From: Streptomyces bambusae | Lineage (GTDB): Bacteria > Actinomycetota > Actinomycetes > Streptomycetales > Streptomycetaceae | DNA: 64,000 nt | Assembly (NCBI RefSeq): GCF_020532645.1 | Contig: NZ_JAJAUZ010000032.1 | Span: 1-64,000 of the forward strand | Reading direction: 5' to 3' | Shown here: one piece after another, positions 31,580 through 39,677 of the stretch | Layout: every line of letters begins with the position of its first letter | Numbering within the stretch: position 1 is the stretch's first letter | Notes under the pieces: model-generated | Database searches by the model: none | The model's input: the letters and a program-made list of their open reading frames with translations, nothing else | What the model was told of the DNA's origin: nothing | Translations under genes and position numbers: made by a program

Positions 31580-32248
31580 ATGGATGCTGATGCAGAGGCA
31601 AGCGAGGAAACCGGCCACGGCGAGGGGCGGGATCCGGCCGCGCCACGGCGCCGTACCGGCGGCCGCAGCGCCCGGGTCCGCGCGCAGGTCCTGGCGGCGG
31701 TGGGCGAGCTGCTGGTGGCGGGCGGGTACGACGGGCTGACCGTGGACGCGGTCGCCGAGCGCGCGGGCGTGCACCGCACCACCGTGTACCGGCGCTGGCG
31801 GGACGTCGGCGGACTGCTGGCGGACGTGCTCGACGCCGCCTCCGACGACACGTGGCGCCCGCCGGACACCGGTTCGCTGGAGGGCGATCTGACCGCCCTC
31901 AACCAGGAGGTCTACGAGGCGCTGGCCGGCGGCCCCGGCCTGACCGCGGCACTGATCGCGGCGGGCTTCCGCTCATCCGAGGCGGCCGGCGCACTGTCCC
32001 GCTTCTGGGAGGACCGCCATGCCCGCTGCGCGGTGGTGACGGACCGGGCCGTCGAGCGCGGCGAGCTGCCGGCGGCGTCCGACGCCCGGGCGCTGCTCGT
32101 CGCGGCCACCGCCCCGGTGTACCACGAGCTGCTGCTCCTGCGGGCGGCACCGGACCCGGAGCTGCCGCGCCGGGCCGCGGCGGGCGCGGCGGCGGCGGGC
32201 CGGGCGGGCGTCTACGCGCCCCTCACCGGACCCTTTCCGTCCGCCTGA
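31580..32248 (+). CDS. TetR/AcrR family regulator
   Basis: A 222-residue repressor. The N-terminal HTH spans about residues 38-82 (VLAAVGELLVAGGYDGLTVD, then AVAERAGVHRTTVYRRW). The C-terminal half resembles the TetR_C_11-like ligand-binding domain. It faces the ABC-F/lyase operon across about 45 bp to the leader peptide and probably represses it until a drug-like ligand binds. The ATG at 31580 shows no ribosome site. The first 30 residues are acidic and disordered-looking. Confidence 0.88.
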   Translation: MDADAEASEETGHGEGRDPAAPRRRTGGRSARVRAQVLAAVGELLVAGGYDGLTVDAVAERAGVHRTTVYRRWRDVGGLLADVLDAASDDTWRPPDTGSLEGDLTALNQEVYEALAGGPGLTAALIAAGFRSSEAAGALSRFWEDRHARCAVVTDRAVERGELPAASDARALLVAATAPVYHELLLLRAAPDPELPRRAAAGAAAAGRAGVYAPLTGPFPSA

Positions 32249-32266
32249 CGTCCGCGGGCACGGAAA

Positions 32267-32307
32267 ACCGCCCCCGGGCCGTCGTCTCGCGACGGCCCGG
32301 GGGCGGT
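32267..32307. terminator. Perfect 18-bp bidirectional terminator
   Basis: Arms 32267-32284 and 32290-32307 with a 5-nt loop lie between the TetR gene and the convergent FMN reductase gene, and are preceded by AAAA. Confidence 0.85.
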
Positions 32308-32319
32308 ACCCGGACCTGC

Positions 32320-32973
32320 CTATTCGGCCCGCAGGGCGGCCAGCCGCTGCTCGAAGGGCACCACCCGGAACCCGTCCAGCGGGTCCACCGAGGTGATGGC
32401 GCCGGTCAGCGAGCGCGGGGCGATCGCCGCGGCGGTGTCCACGTCCGGCGCGCGGTCCTCGGTGGCGGGCGCCATGAACCGGGCCAGCTCCACGCCCGCC
32501 CGGGTGATCCGGCCGGCGAGTCCGTCGTCGCCCCAGTCCTCGGATGCCGCGTAGACGGCGGTGGGCAGCACGAGCGCGCGCAGGTACGTGAACAGCGGGC
32601 GCAGGGCGTGCTCGGTGACCAGGGAGTGGCGTGCGGTGCCGCCGGTCGCGCCGATCAGGACCGGCTTGCCGGTGAGGGCGTCCTTGTCGATGAGGTCGAA
32701 GAAGGACTTGAACAGGCCGCTGTACGAGCCCGCGAACACCGGGGTCACGGCGATCAGGCCGTCCGCGGCGGCCACCGCGTCGAGCGCGGCGGCCAGCCGG
32801 GCCGGCGGGAAGCCGGTGACGAAGTGCCGGGCGATCTCCGTGGCCAGGTCCCGGAGTTCGATCACCTCGGGCTCGGCGTCGACGTGCGCGACGGTCGCGG
32901 CCGCGAGCCGGTCGGCGAGCAGCCGGGTCGAGGAGGGCGAACTCAGGCCTGCCGATACGACGACGAGTTTCAC
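32320..32973 (-). CDS. NAD(P)H-dependent FMN reductase (CE1759 type)
   Basis: A 217-residue flavodoxin-fold reductase supplying reduced FMN to a partner monooxygenase. The phosphate-binding loop SAGLSSPSSTR (about 7-17) and the TPVFAGSYSGLFKSFFDL segment (about 77-94) are typical of the SsuE/MsuE group. Its GTG start overlaps the stop of the LLM oxidoreductase gene (GTGA, 32970-32973), so the two proteins are made together. This pairing identifies a two-component flavin-dependent oxidation system; the substrate is unknown. Confidence 0.9.
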   Translation of the reverse strand: MKLVVVSAGLSSPSSTRLLADRLAAATVAHVDAEPEVIELRDLATEIARHFVTGFPPARLAAALDAVAAADGLIAVTPVFAGSYSGLFKSFFDLIDKDALTGKPVLIGATGGTARHSLVTEHALRPLFTYLRALVLPTAVYAASEDWGDDGLAGRITRAGVELARFMAPATEDRAPDVDTAAAIAPRSLTGAITSVDPLDGFRVVPFEQRLAALRAE

Positions 32974-34085
32974 GACTGCACCTCTTCCTTTTCCTTGCCC
33001 TTGCGGGCCTCCTCGGCCGCCGCCGCGACCCGGGCCGGGTGGGTCGGCGCGTCCGGCACCCCGGCCTTGCGCAGGCTCGCGAACTCCTTGCGCAGGACCG
33101 GTACGACTTCCTCGCCGAGCAGGTCGAGCTGCTCCAGCACGGTCTTCAGCGGCAGGCCCGCGTGGTCCATCAGGAACAGCTGGCGCTGGTAGTCGCCGAC
33201 GTAGTCACGGAAGGACAGGGTCCGTTCGATGACCTGCTGCGGCGAGCCGACGGTCAGCGGGGTCTCGCGGGTGAACTCCTCCAGGGAGGGGCCGTGTCCG
33301 TAGACCGGTGCGTTGTCGAAGTACGGGCGGAACTCGCGCACCGCGTCCTGGGAGTTGCGGCGCATGAACACCTGGCCGCCGAGTCCGACGACCGCCTGCT
33401 CGGGGGTGCCGTGCCCGTAGTGGGCGTAGCGCTGCCGGTACAGGTTCACCATCTGCTGCGTGTGGGAGGCCGGCCAGAAGATGTTGTTGTGGAAGAAGCC
33501 GTCGCCGTAGTAGGCGGCCTGCTCGGCGATCTCCGGGGAGCGGATGGAGCCGTGCCAGACGAAGGGAGCGACGCCGTCCAGCGGGCGCGGGGTCGAGGTG
33601 AAGGACTGGAGGGGAGTGCGGAACTTGCCCTTCCAGGTGACGACGTCCTCGTCCCACAGGCGGCGCAGCAGGGCGTAGTTCTCGATGGCGAGGTCGATGC
33701 CGTCGCGGATGTCCTTGCCGAACCAGGGGTAGACCGGGCCGGTGTTGCCGCGGCCCATCATGACGTCGACCCGGCCGTCGGCGACGTGCTGGAGCATCGC
33801 GAAGTCCTCGGCGATCTTCACCGGGTCGTTCGTGGTGATCAGCGTGGTCGACGTGGACAGGATGAGGTTCTCGGTGCGCGCGGCGATGTAGCCGAGCATC
33901 GTCGTCGGCGAGGAGGGCACGAACGGCGGGTTGTGGTGCTCGCCGGTGGCGAACACGTCGAGGCCGACCTCTTCGGCCTTCTGCGCGATGGCGAGCATGG
34001 CCTTGATCCGCTCGTGCTCGCTCGGCGCGCGTCCGGTCGTCGGGTCGATCGTGACGTCACCGACGGTGAAGATCCCGAACTGCAT
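32970..34085 (-). CDS. LLM class flavin-dependent oxidoreductase (CE1758 type)
   Basis: A 371-residue luciferase-like TIM-barrel monooxygenase using reduced FMN and oxygen. Family elements are MQFGIFTVGDVT at the N-terminus, FATGEHHNPPF (about 46-56), MLQHVADGRVDVMMGRGNTG (about 97-116) and a WHGS segment. The C-terminal 25 residues are charged. GAAGGGGAG precedes the ATG. It is coupled to the FMN reductase downstream. A -10-like TATAGT overlapping a small dyad lies 20-35 bp upstream. Confidence 0.92.
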   Translation of the reverse strand: MQFGIFTVGDVTIDPTTGRAPSEHERIKAMLAIAQKAEEVGLDVFATGEHHNPPFVPSSPTTMLGYIAARTENLILSTSTTLITTNDPVKIAEDFAMLQHVADGRVDVMMGRGNTGPVYPWFGKDIRDGIDLAIENYALLRRLWDEDVVTWKGKFRTPLQSFTSTPRPLDGVAPFVWHGSIRSPEIAEQAAYYGDGFFHNNIFWPASHTQQMVNLYRQRYAHYGHGTPEQAVVGLGGQVFMRRNSQDAVREFRPYFDNAPVYGHGPSLEEFTRETPLTVGSPQQVIERTLSFRDYVGDYQRQLFLMDHAGLPLKTVLEQLDLLGEEVVPVLRKEFASLRKAGVPDAPTHPARVAAAAEEARKGKEKEEVQS

Positions 34086-34103
34086 GACTCCCCTTCCGAG
34101 GTT

Positions 34104-34121
34104 GTTGATGATTCAACTATA
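34104..34121 (-). promoter_or_regulatory. Operator-like dyad overlapping a -10 element
   Basis: GTTGA and TCAAC with 4 nt between (34104-34117) overlap TATAGT read leftward (34116-34121). It resembles a MarR-type site controlling the flavin oxidoreductase operon. No MarR gene adjoins. Confidence 0.5.
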
Positions 34122-34252
34122 CCCTCGAACGGCGGCCTCCACGGAACTATTCCCGGGGCCCTCCGCACCACGGCAAGATCAGCTCATCAGCCCATCGGCT
34201 CACCGGCTGATCGGCTGCTGGCAGCGGCGGGGTTCACGACACGGGTGGGGGC

Positions 34253-37252
34253 ATGGGGAGCGACCAGGAGACGGAGCGGCGGCGCGAGCTGATCCGGCTG
34301 ATCGGCGAGCAGGTGGTCGTGGTCCGCACGTCGGACACCGGCTTCGGCAGCGGGTTCCTCGTGGCCGAGGACACCGTGCTGACCTGCGCACACGTCGTGC
34401 ACGGGCACACCCGTGCACAGGTACTGACCCCCGGGGGCGCCATCGCGGCGGACGTGGTCGCGACCGCGCCCGAGGACCGCGGCAGCGGACCCGTGTACGC
34501 CTATCCCGACCTCGCCTGCTTACGGCTGCAGAGCCCGGTGCCCGGGATCGGGGTCTGGCTCGGCGACGAGACCCCGCCGCCCGGCGACGAAGTCGCCGTG
34601 CACGGTTTCAGCCGGCACACCCTCGAACCCGGGGAGCAGCCCGACACCCTGCACCTGGTGGTCGCCGGCCGGAGCGGCCAGTTCGTCCGGCTGCAATGGG
34701 ACACGGTGTTCCAGGGGTTCAGCGGCGGCCCGGTACTGGACCTGCGCACGGGCCGGGTCTGCGGACTGCTCAAGGCGTCCCGGGACGAGCGCAGCCCGCA
34801 GGGCGGCTGGCTGGTGCCGGTGCAGGCCGTCCGGGACCACTTCCCCGACCTCGCCGCCGACAACGACCGGGCCCATGTTCCAGGCACCCCGTGGTGTGAC
34901 GCCGCCCTCGGCCGGGCCCGCCGGCAGAGCGCCCTCTTCGGCGCCTCCCGCAGTGCCCGGCGCAGCGCCCGCGGCGGCGCCGCGCGGAGCACCCCGGCCC
35001 AGATGCTCTCCCAGGGGGTCATGCCGTTCGTGCCGCGACCCGAGCTCGCGGAGCTGCTGGCGTGGTGCGAGGCGGATGCCGAGCACCGGCTCCGGCTGCT
35101 GCACGCCCCCGGCGGCGCCGGGAAGACCCGGCTCGCCGCGGAGGTGTGCCGCACGCTCACGGAGCAGGGCTGGGTCGCCGGGTTCGTGGAGAAGGACGCG
35201 CCGGTGCGCCGGGAGTGGCTGGAGGAACTGGCCGACGCACTGGACGTGGGCCTGCGCGCGCTCGTCGTCTTCGACTACGCACAGGCCCGCATCGAGGAGA
35301 TCGTCGCCCTCCTCGACCACGTCGACCGCCACGGGCCGGAACGGATCCACCTGCGGCTCCTCCTCCTCGCCCGGTCGGACGAGCCGCTCTTCGAGGCGCT
35401 CCGCAGCCGCGTCGACGACCCGGTGCTCCCCGAGACCAGCGTGGTCGCCCTGCCCCGGACCATTGCGACGGAGGGCAACGCCGCCCTGGCGCGACGGGCG
35501 TTCGCCGTGTTCGCCGACCGCCTCGACTGCGGATGGCTCTGCCCTCCCGGAAACCTGGAAGCACGGGCCGACTGGCAGGACTCCCTCCTGGACGTCCTCG
35601 CGCTCGCCCTGGACGCCGTCCTCACTCTCAGCCACGGCCAGACCTGGCCCGATCGCGGGGACCCGCTGGAGCGCGTCTGCGACCACGAGCTGCGGGGCTG
35701 GCACACGCTGGTCGCCACGGACATGCCGGCAGGGGCGGCCCTGGCCGGCCCACACGGCGAGCGCGTGTCCGACGGCCTGCTCCTCGTCCCCACCCTGGCC
35801 CAGGGGCTCGCCGGCCCCGCCCTGACCAAACTCCTCCGTCAGGTCCACAAGGCCGCCTTCCCCGACCGGCCGCAGGTGGACATGACCGGAGTGCACGCAC
35901 GCCTCCGCGAGCTGTATCCCGCCCCCGACGGCCGGGTCGCGCCGCTTGAGCCGGACCGGATCGGCGAGATCCTCGTCCGCAGGGTGCTGAGCACCCCGGA
36001 AAGCTCGGGAAAGGCCGGCGCCTACCTGTCCAGGATCCTGAAAGCCAGCACGTCCGGCGACCCCGCCGTACGGCTCCTGGCAGCCGCCGACACCTTGGAG
36101 ATCCTGGCCCGGGCCCGGGGCTGCACAGCCGTCGGCCGGATCGAGCACCACCCCGCGCACGCGGCCCTGGACGACGCACTGCGGAAGGCGATCGGAAAGC
36201 GGCCGGCCGTACTGCTGCCCGCGCTGACGGTCACCGGCGCCCGTCTACCTCACGCCGAGCCGCTGGCCGCGCTCGCCCTGCCGTTCCTGACGGACGCCGG
36301 CCGGGAGCTCCTGGAAACGGTGGACGCCCTGCTGCCGGACCATCCGTCCAGCCTGTCCGGCCTCGCGACCGTGGTCCTCGGCCGCCTGCTGGAGCCGGCG
36401 GACGCCGAGTTCACCGAGGACCGGCAGCTGCTGCGGCTGCGCCGGCTCGTCCGGTACAGCCTGCGCAGCGAGGAAACGGGCCGCCGGGACACCGCGCTGG
36501 CCGCCGCCCGCGAGGCCGTCGACCTCAGCCGCGACCTCTTCCAGCGGACCGAACGCCATCTCGCCGAGCACGCGGCCGCGTTGAACAACCTGAGCCTGTT
36601 CCTGAACCGGTCCGGCGCGACCGCGTCCGCCCTCGCCGAAGGCCGGTCTGCCGTCACCCTGTACGAGCAGCTGCTCGCAGGGGCACCGCCCGGTGCCGAC
36701 GGGCGTCAGCTGCTCCTGCTGAACACCGCCGCCGCCCTCAGCACGCTCGCCCTGCTGCGGCTGACGGACGGCCAGGTCCACGCGGCCACGGAGGAGGCCC
36801 ACCGGAGCGTGGTCCTGTGCCTCGAGGCACAGCCGGGCGTGCGGCAGGAGGACATTCTGCTCGACTGCCTCGAAGTGCTCGCCGAGTGCCGGCAGCGCAC
36901 GGGACTCCTCGACGGGGCGGTACGGACGGGTGGCCAGGCCGTGGCACTCCTGCGGGACCTCACCGAACGCCAGCCCGAGCGCTACGTCGGCCGGCTGCCG
37001 ACCGCCCTGTACCGGCATGCCCGCGGCCTGATCCGGGCCGGCTCCGACCGCGAGGCGTACCTGGTCCTGAGGGAGGCCGCCATCCTGCTCGGCGGACTCC
37101 CCGGCACGGACCCCGTGCACCGCGCCACGCGGCTGAGCGCGCTGCGCATGCTGACCGCACTCAGCACCGAAGTGGCCGGGTTCTCCCACGAACAGCGCCG
37201 CTGGCAGACGGCGTTGGAGTCACTGACGCCGACCGGGCACGATGATCCGTGA
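34253..37252 (+). CDS. Trypsin-STAND NTPase-TPR protein (conflict-system effector)
   Basis: A 999-residue soluble multidomain protein. Residues 15-200 form a trypsin-like protease with triad H47 (TCAHVVHG), D86 (YPDLACLRL) and S157 (GFSGGPV). Residues 280-600 form a STAND-type P-loop NTPase with Walker A GGAGKT (287-292) and Walker B ending at D341 (LVVFDYAQ). Residues about 720-990 are helical TPR-like repeats. Such fusions belong to NTP-dependent biological-conflict systems, in which repeats sense an invader and the NTPase switches on the protease. The catalytic residues look intact. The ATG has only a weak G-rich ribosome site. The NUDIX gene follows after 43 bp. Confidence 0.85.
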   Translation: MGSDQETERRRELIRLIGEQVVVVRTSDTGFGSGFLVAEDTVLTCAHVVHGHTRAQVLTPGGAIAADVVATAPEDRGSGPVYAYPDLACLRLQSPVPGIGVWLGDETPPPGDEVAVHGFSRHTLEPGEQPDTLHLVVAGRSGQFVRLQWDTVFQGFSGGPVLDLRTGRVCGLLKASRDERSPQGGWLVPVQAVRDHFPDLAADNDRAHVPGTPWCDAALGRARRQSALFGASRSARRSARGGAARSTPAQMLSQGVMPFVPRPELAELLAWCEADAEHRLRLLHAPGGAGKTRLAAEVCRTLTEQGWVAGFVEKDAPVRREWLEELADALDVGLRALVVFDYAQARIEEIVALLDHVDRHGPERIHLRLLLLARSDEPLFEALRSRVDDPVLPETSVVALPRTIATEGNAALARRAFAVFADRLDCGWLCPPGNLEARADWQDSLLDVLALALDAVLTLSHGQTWPDRGDPLERVCDHELRGWHTLVATDMPAGAALAGPHGERVSDGLLLVPTLAQGLAGPALTKLLRQVHKAAFPDRPQVDMTGVHARLRELYPAPDGRVAPLEPDRIGEILVRRVLSTPESSGKAGAYLSRILKASTSGDPAVRLLAAADTLEILARARGCTAVGRIEHHPAHAALDDALRKAIGKRPAVLLPALTVTGARLPHAEPLAALALPFLTDAGRELLETVDALLPDHPSSLSGLATVVLGRLLEPADAEFTEDRQLLRLRRLVRYSLRSEETGRRDTALAAAREAVDLSRDLFQRTERHLAEHAAALNNLSLFLNRSGATASALAEGRSAVTLYEQLLAGAPPGADGRQLLLLNTAAALSTLALLRLTDGQVHAATEEAHRSVVLCLEAQPGVRQEDILLDCLEVLAECRQRTGLLDGAVRTGGQAVALLRDLTERQPERYVGRLPTALYRHARGLIRAGSDREAYLVLREAAILLGGLPGTDPVHRATRLSALRMLTALSTEVAGFSHEQRRWQTALESLTPTGHDDP

Positions 37253-37295
37253 AGGCTGCCGGTGCCGGACCGGCGCAACGACTCCGAGGAGAGCC

Positions 37296-37907
37296 ATGAC
37301 CACCGAGCAGACGACGCCCGCCGTGCCGGCACCGATCCGGCGGGAACGCGCCGTCGAGGTCTACGGGAACCGGTTCGGCCGCCTGTACGACGACGAGGTC
37401 GCCTTCCCCGGCGGGAGCGGAGGCCGTTACCTCCGCTGGCAGTGGAACCAGCAGGGGGTCGTCGTCGTACCCGTGGGACCGGAGGGGCTGGCCCTGCTGC
37501 CGATGTACCGGTATCCGGTCGGAGCAGTGTCGCTGGAGTTCCCGCGCGGCGGCTGCGACGCCGGCGAGGACCCGGCGGCCGCGGCCGCCCGAGAACTGGA
37601 GGAGGAGGCGGGCCTGGTCGCCCTGTCGGTGCGGAAGGTCGGAGTGCTGCACGCCGACACCGGCCTCATCGGCACCCAGACGCACGTCTGCCTGGCGGAG
37701 GTGGACCCCGGACGCCGGACGGCCGCCCGGCCGGAGGCCTCCGAGTCGGTCGCCCGGCCGGTGTGGGCGGCACCCGGCACGATGGCCGCGTGGCTGCGGG
37801 AGGGACGGATCGGCTGCGCGATCACCATCGCCGCCTTCGCCATGGCGACAGCTGCACTGGAGACACCCGTGCCCGTACCCTCCCCCACCTCCCCGGCAAC
37901 TCCGTAG
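37296..37907 (+). CDS. NUDIX hydrolase (ADP-ribose pyrophosphatase-like)
   Basis: A 203-residue protein with a complete Nudix box, GGCDAGEDPAAAAARELEEE continuing AGL (about 88-110), and preceding strands (VVVVPVGPEGLALLPMYRYP) typical of ADP-ribose or nucleoside-diphosphate-sugar pyrophosphatases. GAGGAGA precedes the ATG at 37296; an earlier ATG at 37242 overlapping the NTPase gene would add 18 residues. Its position directly behind the trypsin-STAND gene suggests it is part of that locus, perhaps processing a nucleotide signal, but this is inference. The final 20 residues are Pro/Thr-rich. Confidence 0.88.
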   Translation: MTTEQTTPAVPAPIRRERAVEVYGNRFGRLYDDEVAFPGGSGGRYLRWQWNQQGVVVVPVGPEGLALLPMYRYPVGAVSLEFPRGGCDAGEDPAAAAARELEEEAGLVALSVRKVGVLHADTGLIGTQTHVCLAEVDPGRRTAARPEASESVARPVWAAPGTMAAWLREGRIGCAITIAAFAMATAALETPVPVPSPTSPATP

Positions 37908-37928
37908 CCGCCGGGGGCGATCAGGCCG

Positions 37929-39152
37929 TCAGAGGCTGACCTGCCGGCGCAGCGGATCCAGCTCGTGCAGCGGCCGCCGGGGCCGCGGCACGGTCGGCGG
38001 GGCCGCACTGGCCGAGGCGCTGCTCAGCACGTGCAACGAGAGGGCCGCTGCACGGCTGCCGGGGGCGTGCACCAGTTCCAGGCCTGCGCCGAGCCGGCCC
38101 GCCGTGGGGTCCTCGTCCACACCGAGCCGCATCAGCCGCTCCTCGCCCTGCAGGTGGTGCCAGGCCCGGCCGCCCTGCGCACGGAACACCCGCGTGCAGG
38201 CCTCGGCCGTCCACGCGCTGAACTCCTCGGCCGCGGAGCCGAGCACACCGATGTCGGGCTGCTGTCCCCGGCGGATCCGGGCGAGTTCCCCGACCAGTGC
38301 GTTGCGGGAGGGCTGCGCCACTGCATCGAGGAGCACGTCCACCGGCAGCAGGGACAGCAGCAGCCCGTCGAGCAGCGCGGGCGCCAGCCCGCGCAGTTCC
38401 AGCAGCGGCCGGCGGCTTGCCTCCGGGAGGGCGTCCACCTCGTCGCGCGGGGCGGCCACGGCTGCGCCAAGGGCCCACGGCAGCGCCTGCCGGTAGGACT
38501 CCCCGGCCCACTGGTCCACCCACTGCAGGGCGAGCACGACATCGGCACCTGCCTGCGGCCGGCCGGCCCGGTGGTCGGCAAGCCGGTCACGGATCGCCTT
38601 GTACTCCAGGGGCTGTTGTTCCCCGGCCCAGTCGCGGACCGCGCGCAGCGTCGACAACGCCTCGCCGCGGGCGTGTTCCAGCGCCCGGTCGATGCGGTCC
38701 AGCACGCCCTGTTTGAAGGCGGCCGAGACCGCCGTGCCGTCGTACGGCACCACGCGGCCGTCCGTCATGGCGTGGAGCCCGTCCACGTAGGCCGGGTCCG
38801 GCACGTTGTCGACGTTCCTGGCCGCGTGGTCGCTGCGGATCTCGTGGAGGGTGGACCCGGTACGGAGCGCCACGCGGATCCGCCCCTCCGTCAACAGGGG
38901 TGCCAGATCGCACAGTTGCCGCCCGGCCGTCTCGGAACCATCCTCGTCAGTCTTCTGATGATCCGTCACCAATAACCGGAAATAACGGTTGTTGAGGCTC
39001 TGCGAGTCCCCGATCAGTAGGCTGTCACAGAAGAGCACGTGCAGCAGGATCCTGGCCCTCAAGTCCGCTGCGCCGTCGATCGGCGCGGCGGAGTGGGGCT
39101 CCACATCGGACAGATAGACGTTCTCGACCAGGCGTACGTTCACCGCATCCAC
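37929..39152 (-). CDS. Uncharacterised conflict-locus protein A (407 aa)
   Basis: Not a family I can name. It is soluble and mostly helical, with a conserved N-terminal block VYLSDVEP, DLRARILLHVL and SLLIGDSQSLNNRYF (about 12-65) and a C-terminal block HLQGEERLMRLGVDEDPTAG (about 340-360). The protein encoded at 39678 is a paralogue: about 35 of 55 N-terminal residues match by eye, with a similar C-terminal block. No membrane helix or known catalytic motif is visible. It diverges from the trypco1 gene with only 35 bp between. Start is GTG at 39152; a GTG at 39143 has better ribosome-site spacing. Confidence 0.7.
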   Translation of the reverse strand: MDAVNVRLVENVYLSDVEPHSAAPIDGAADLRARILLHVLFCDSLLIGDSQSLNNRYFRLLVTDHQKTDEDGSETAGRQLCDLAPLLTEGRIRVALRTGSTLHEIRSDHAARNVDNVPDPAYVDGLHAMTDGRVVPYDGTAVSAAFKQGVLDRIDRALEHARGEALSTLRAVRDWAGEQQPLEYKAIRDRLADHRAGRPQAGADVVLALQWVDQWAGESYRQALPWALGAAVAAPRDEVDALPEASRRPLLELRGLAPALLDGLLLSLLPVDVLLDAVAQPSRNALVGELARIRRGQQPDIGVLGSAAEEFSAWTAEACTRVFRAQGGRAWHHLQGEERLMRLGVDEDPTAGRLGAGLELVHAPGSRAAALSLHVLSSASASAAPPTVPRPRRPLHELDPLRRQVSL

Positions 39153-39187
39153 CCCCTGCCGGGGACCCTAACGCACCGAGGAGACGC

Positions 39188-39586
39188 ATGTCGGAGATAG
39201 TCGAGGTCCAGACGCCGGACGGCGGGACGTTATGGGTGCGGGTGGAGGACGACGGCGCGGGCGGCCCGGTGGACGCCTCGTTCGGCAGCGTCAAGCACCG
39301 CCTGGACGACCTGCCGCAGACGCTGGAGGCGGTCGCCGGCACGGTGCGGGCCGGGCTGCGGAAGGCCGCCCCCGACGAGGTGACCGTCGAGTTCGGCATC
39401 GAGCTGTCCCTCAAGTCGGGCCTCCTCGTGAGCGTCGTCACCGCTTCCAGCGGCAAGGCGAACCTCAAGGTCTCGGCGACCTGGCGCAAGGACGGGGACG
39501 CGGCCGTATCGGTCGCAGCCGCGGAGGAAGCCGAGGAAGAGGCAGGGGCAGAGGCAGAGGCAGGGGACGCCGGCGCCGACCGGTGA
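39188..39586 (+). CDS. Trypsin-co-occurring domain protein (trypco1/CU044_2847-like)
   Basis: A 132-residue soluble protein that fits the trypco1 (CU044_2847) family. It starts EIVEVQTPDGGTLWVRVEDD, has a central helix LDDLPQTLEAVAGTVRAGLR, then the diagnostic DEVTVEFGIELSLKSG and a final strand KANLKVSATWRKDG. The family is recurrently encoded beside trypsin-fused NTPases in multicellular bacteria and is thought to be a regulatory or target partner. The last 35 residues are Glu/Ala-rich. GAGGAGA precedes the ATG. The second paralogue gene follows after 91 bp on the same strand. Confidence 0.8.
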   Translation: MSEIVEVQTPDGGTLWVRVEDDGAGGPVDASFGSVKHRLDDLPQTLEAVAGTVRAGLRKAAPDEVTVEFGIELSLKSGLLVSVVTASSGKANLKVSATWRKDGDAAVSVAAAEEAEEEAGAEAEAGDAGADR

Positions 39587-39677
39587 GCTCCCGGCGCACG
39601 CTCGCACGACGGGCCGGTGGCCGTCTCCGGGGCTGCCACCCGCTCGGACCAAGCCGCTCCGGCGAAGGGGAAACGCC

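Noticed and set aside
34188..34217. Imperfect inverted repeat upstream of the trypsin-STAND gene
   Set aside because: It is built from repeated CGGCTG/CAGCC words, and no arm longer than 6 bp pairs cleanly, so it is too weak to list as an operator.
37242..37295. Earlier ATG for the NUDIX protein
   Set aside because: It would overlap the NTPase gene and add 18 residues unlike the family; GAGGAGA supports the start at 37296.
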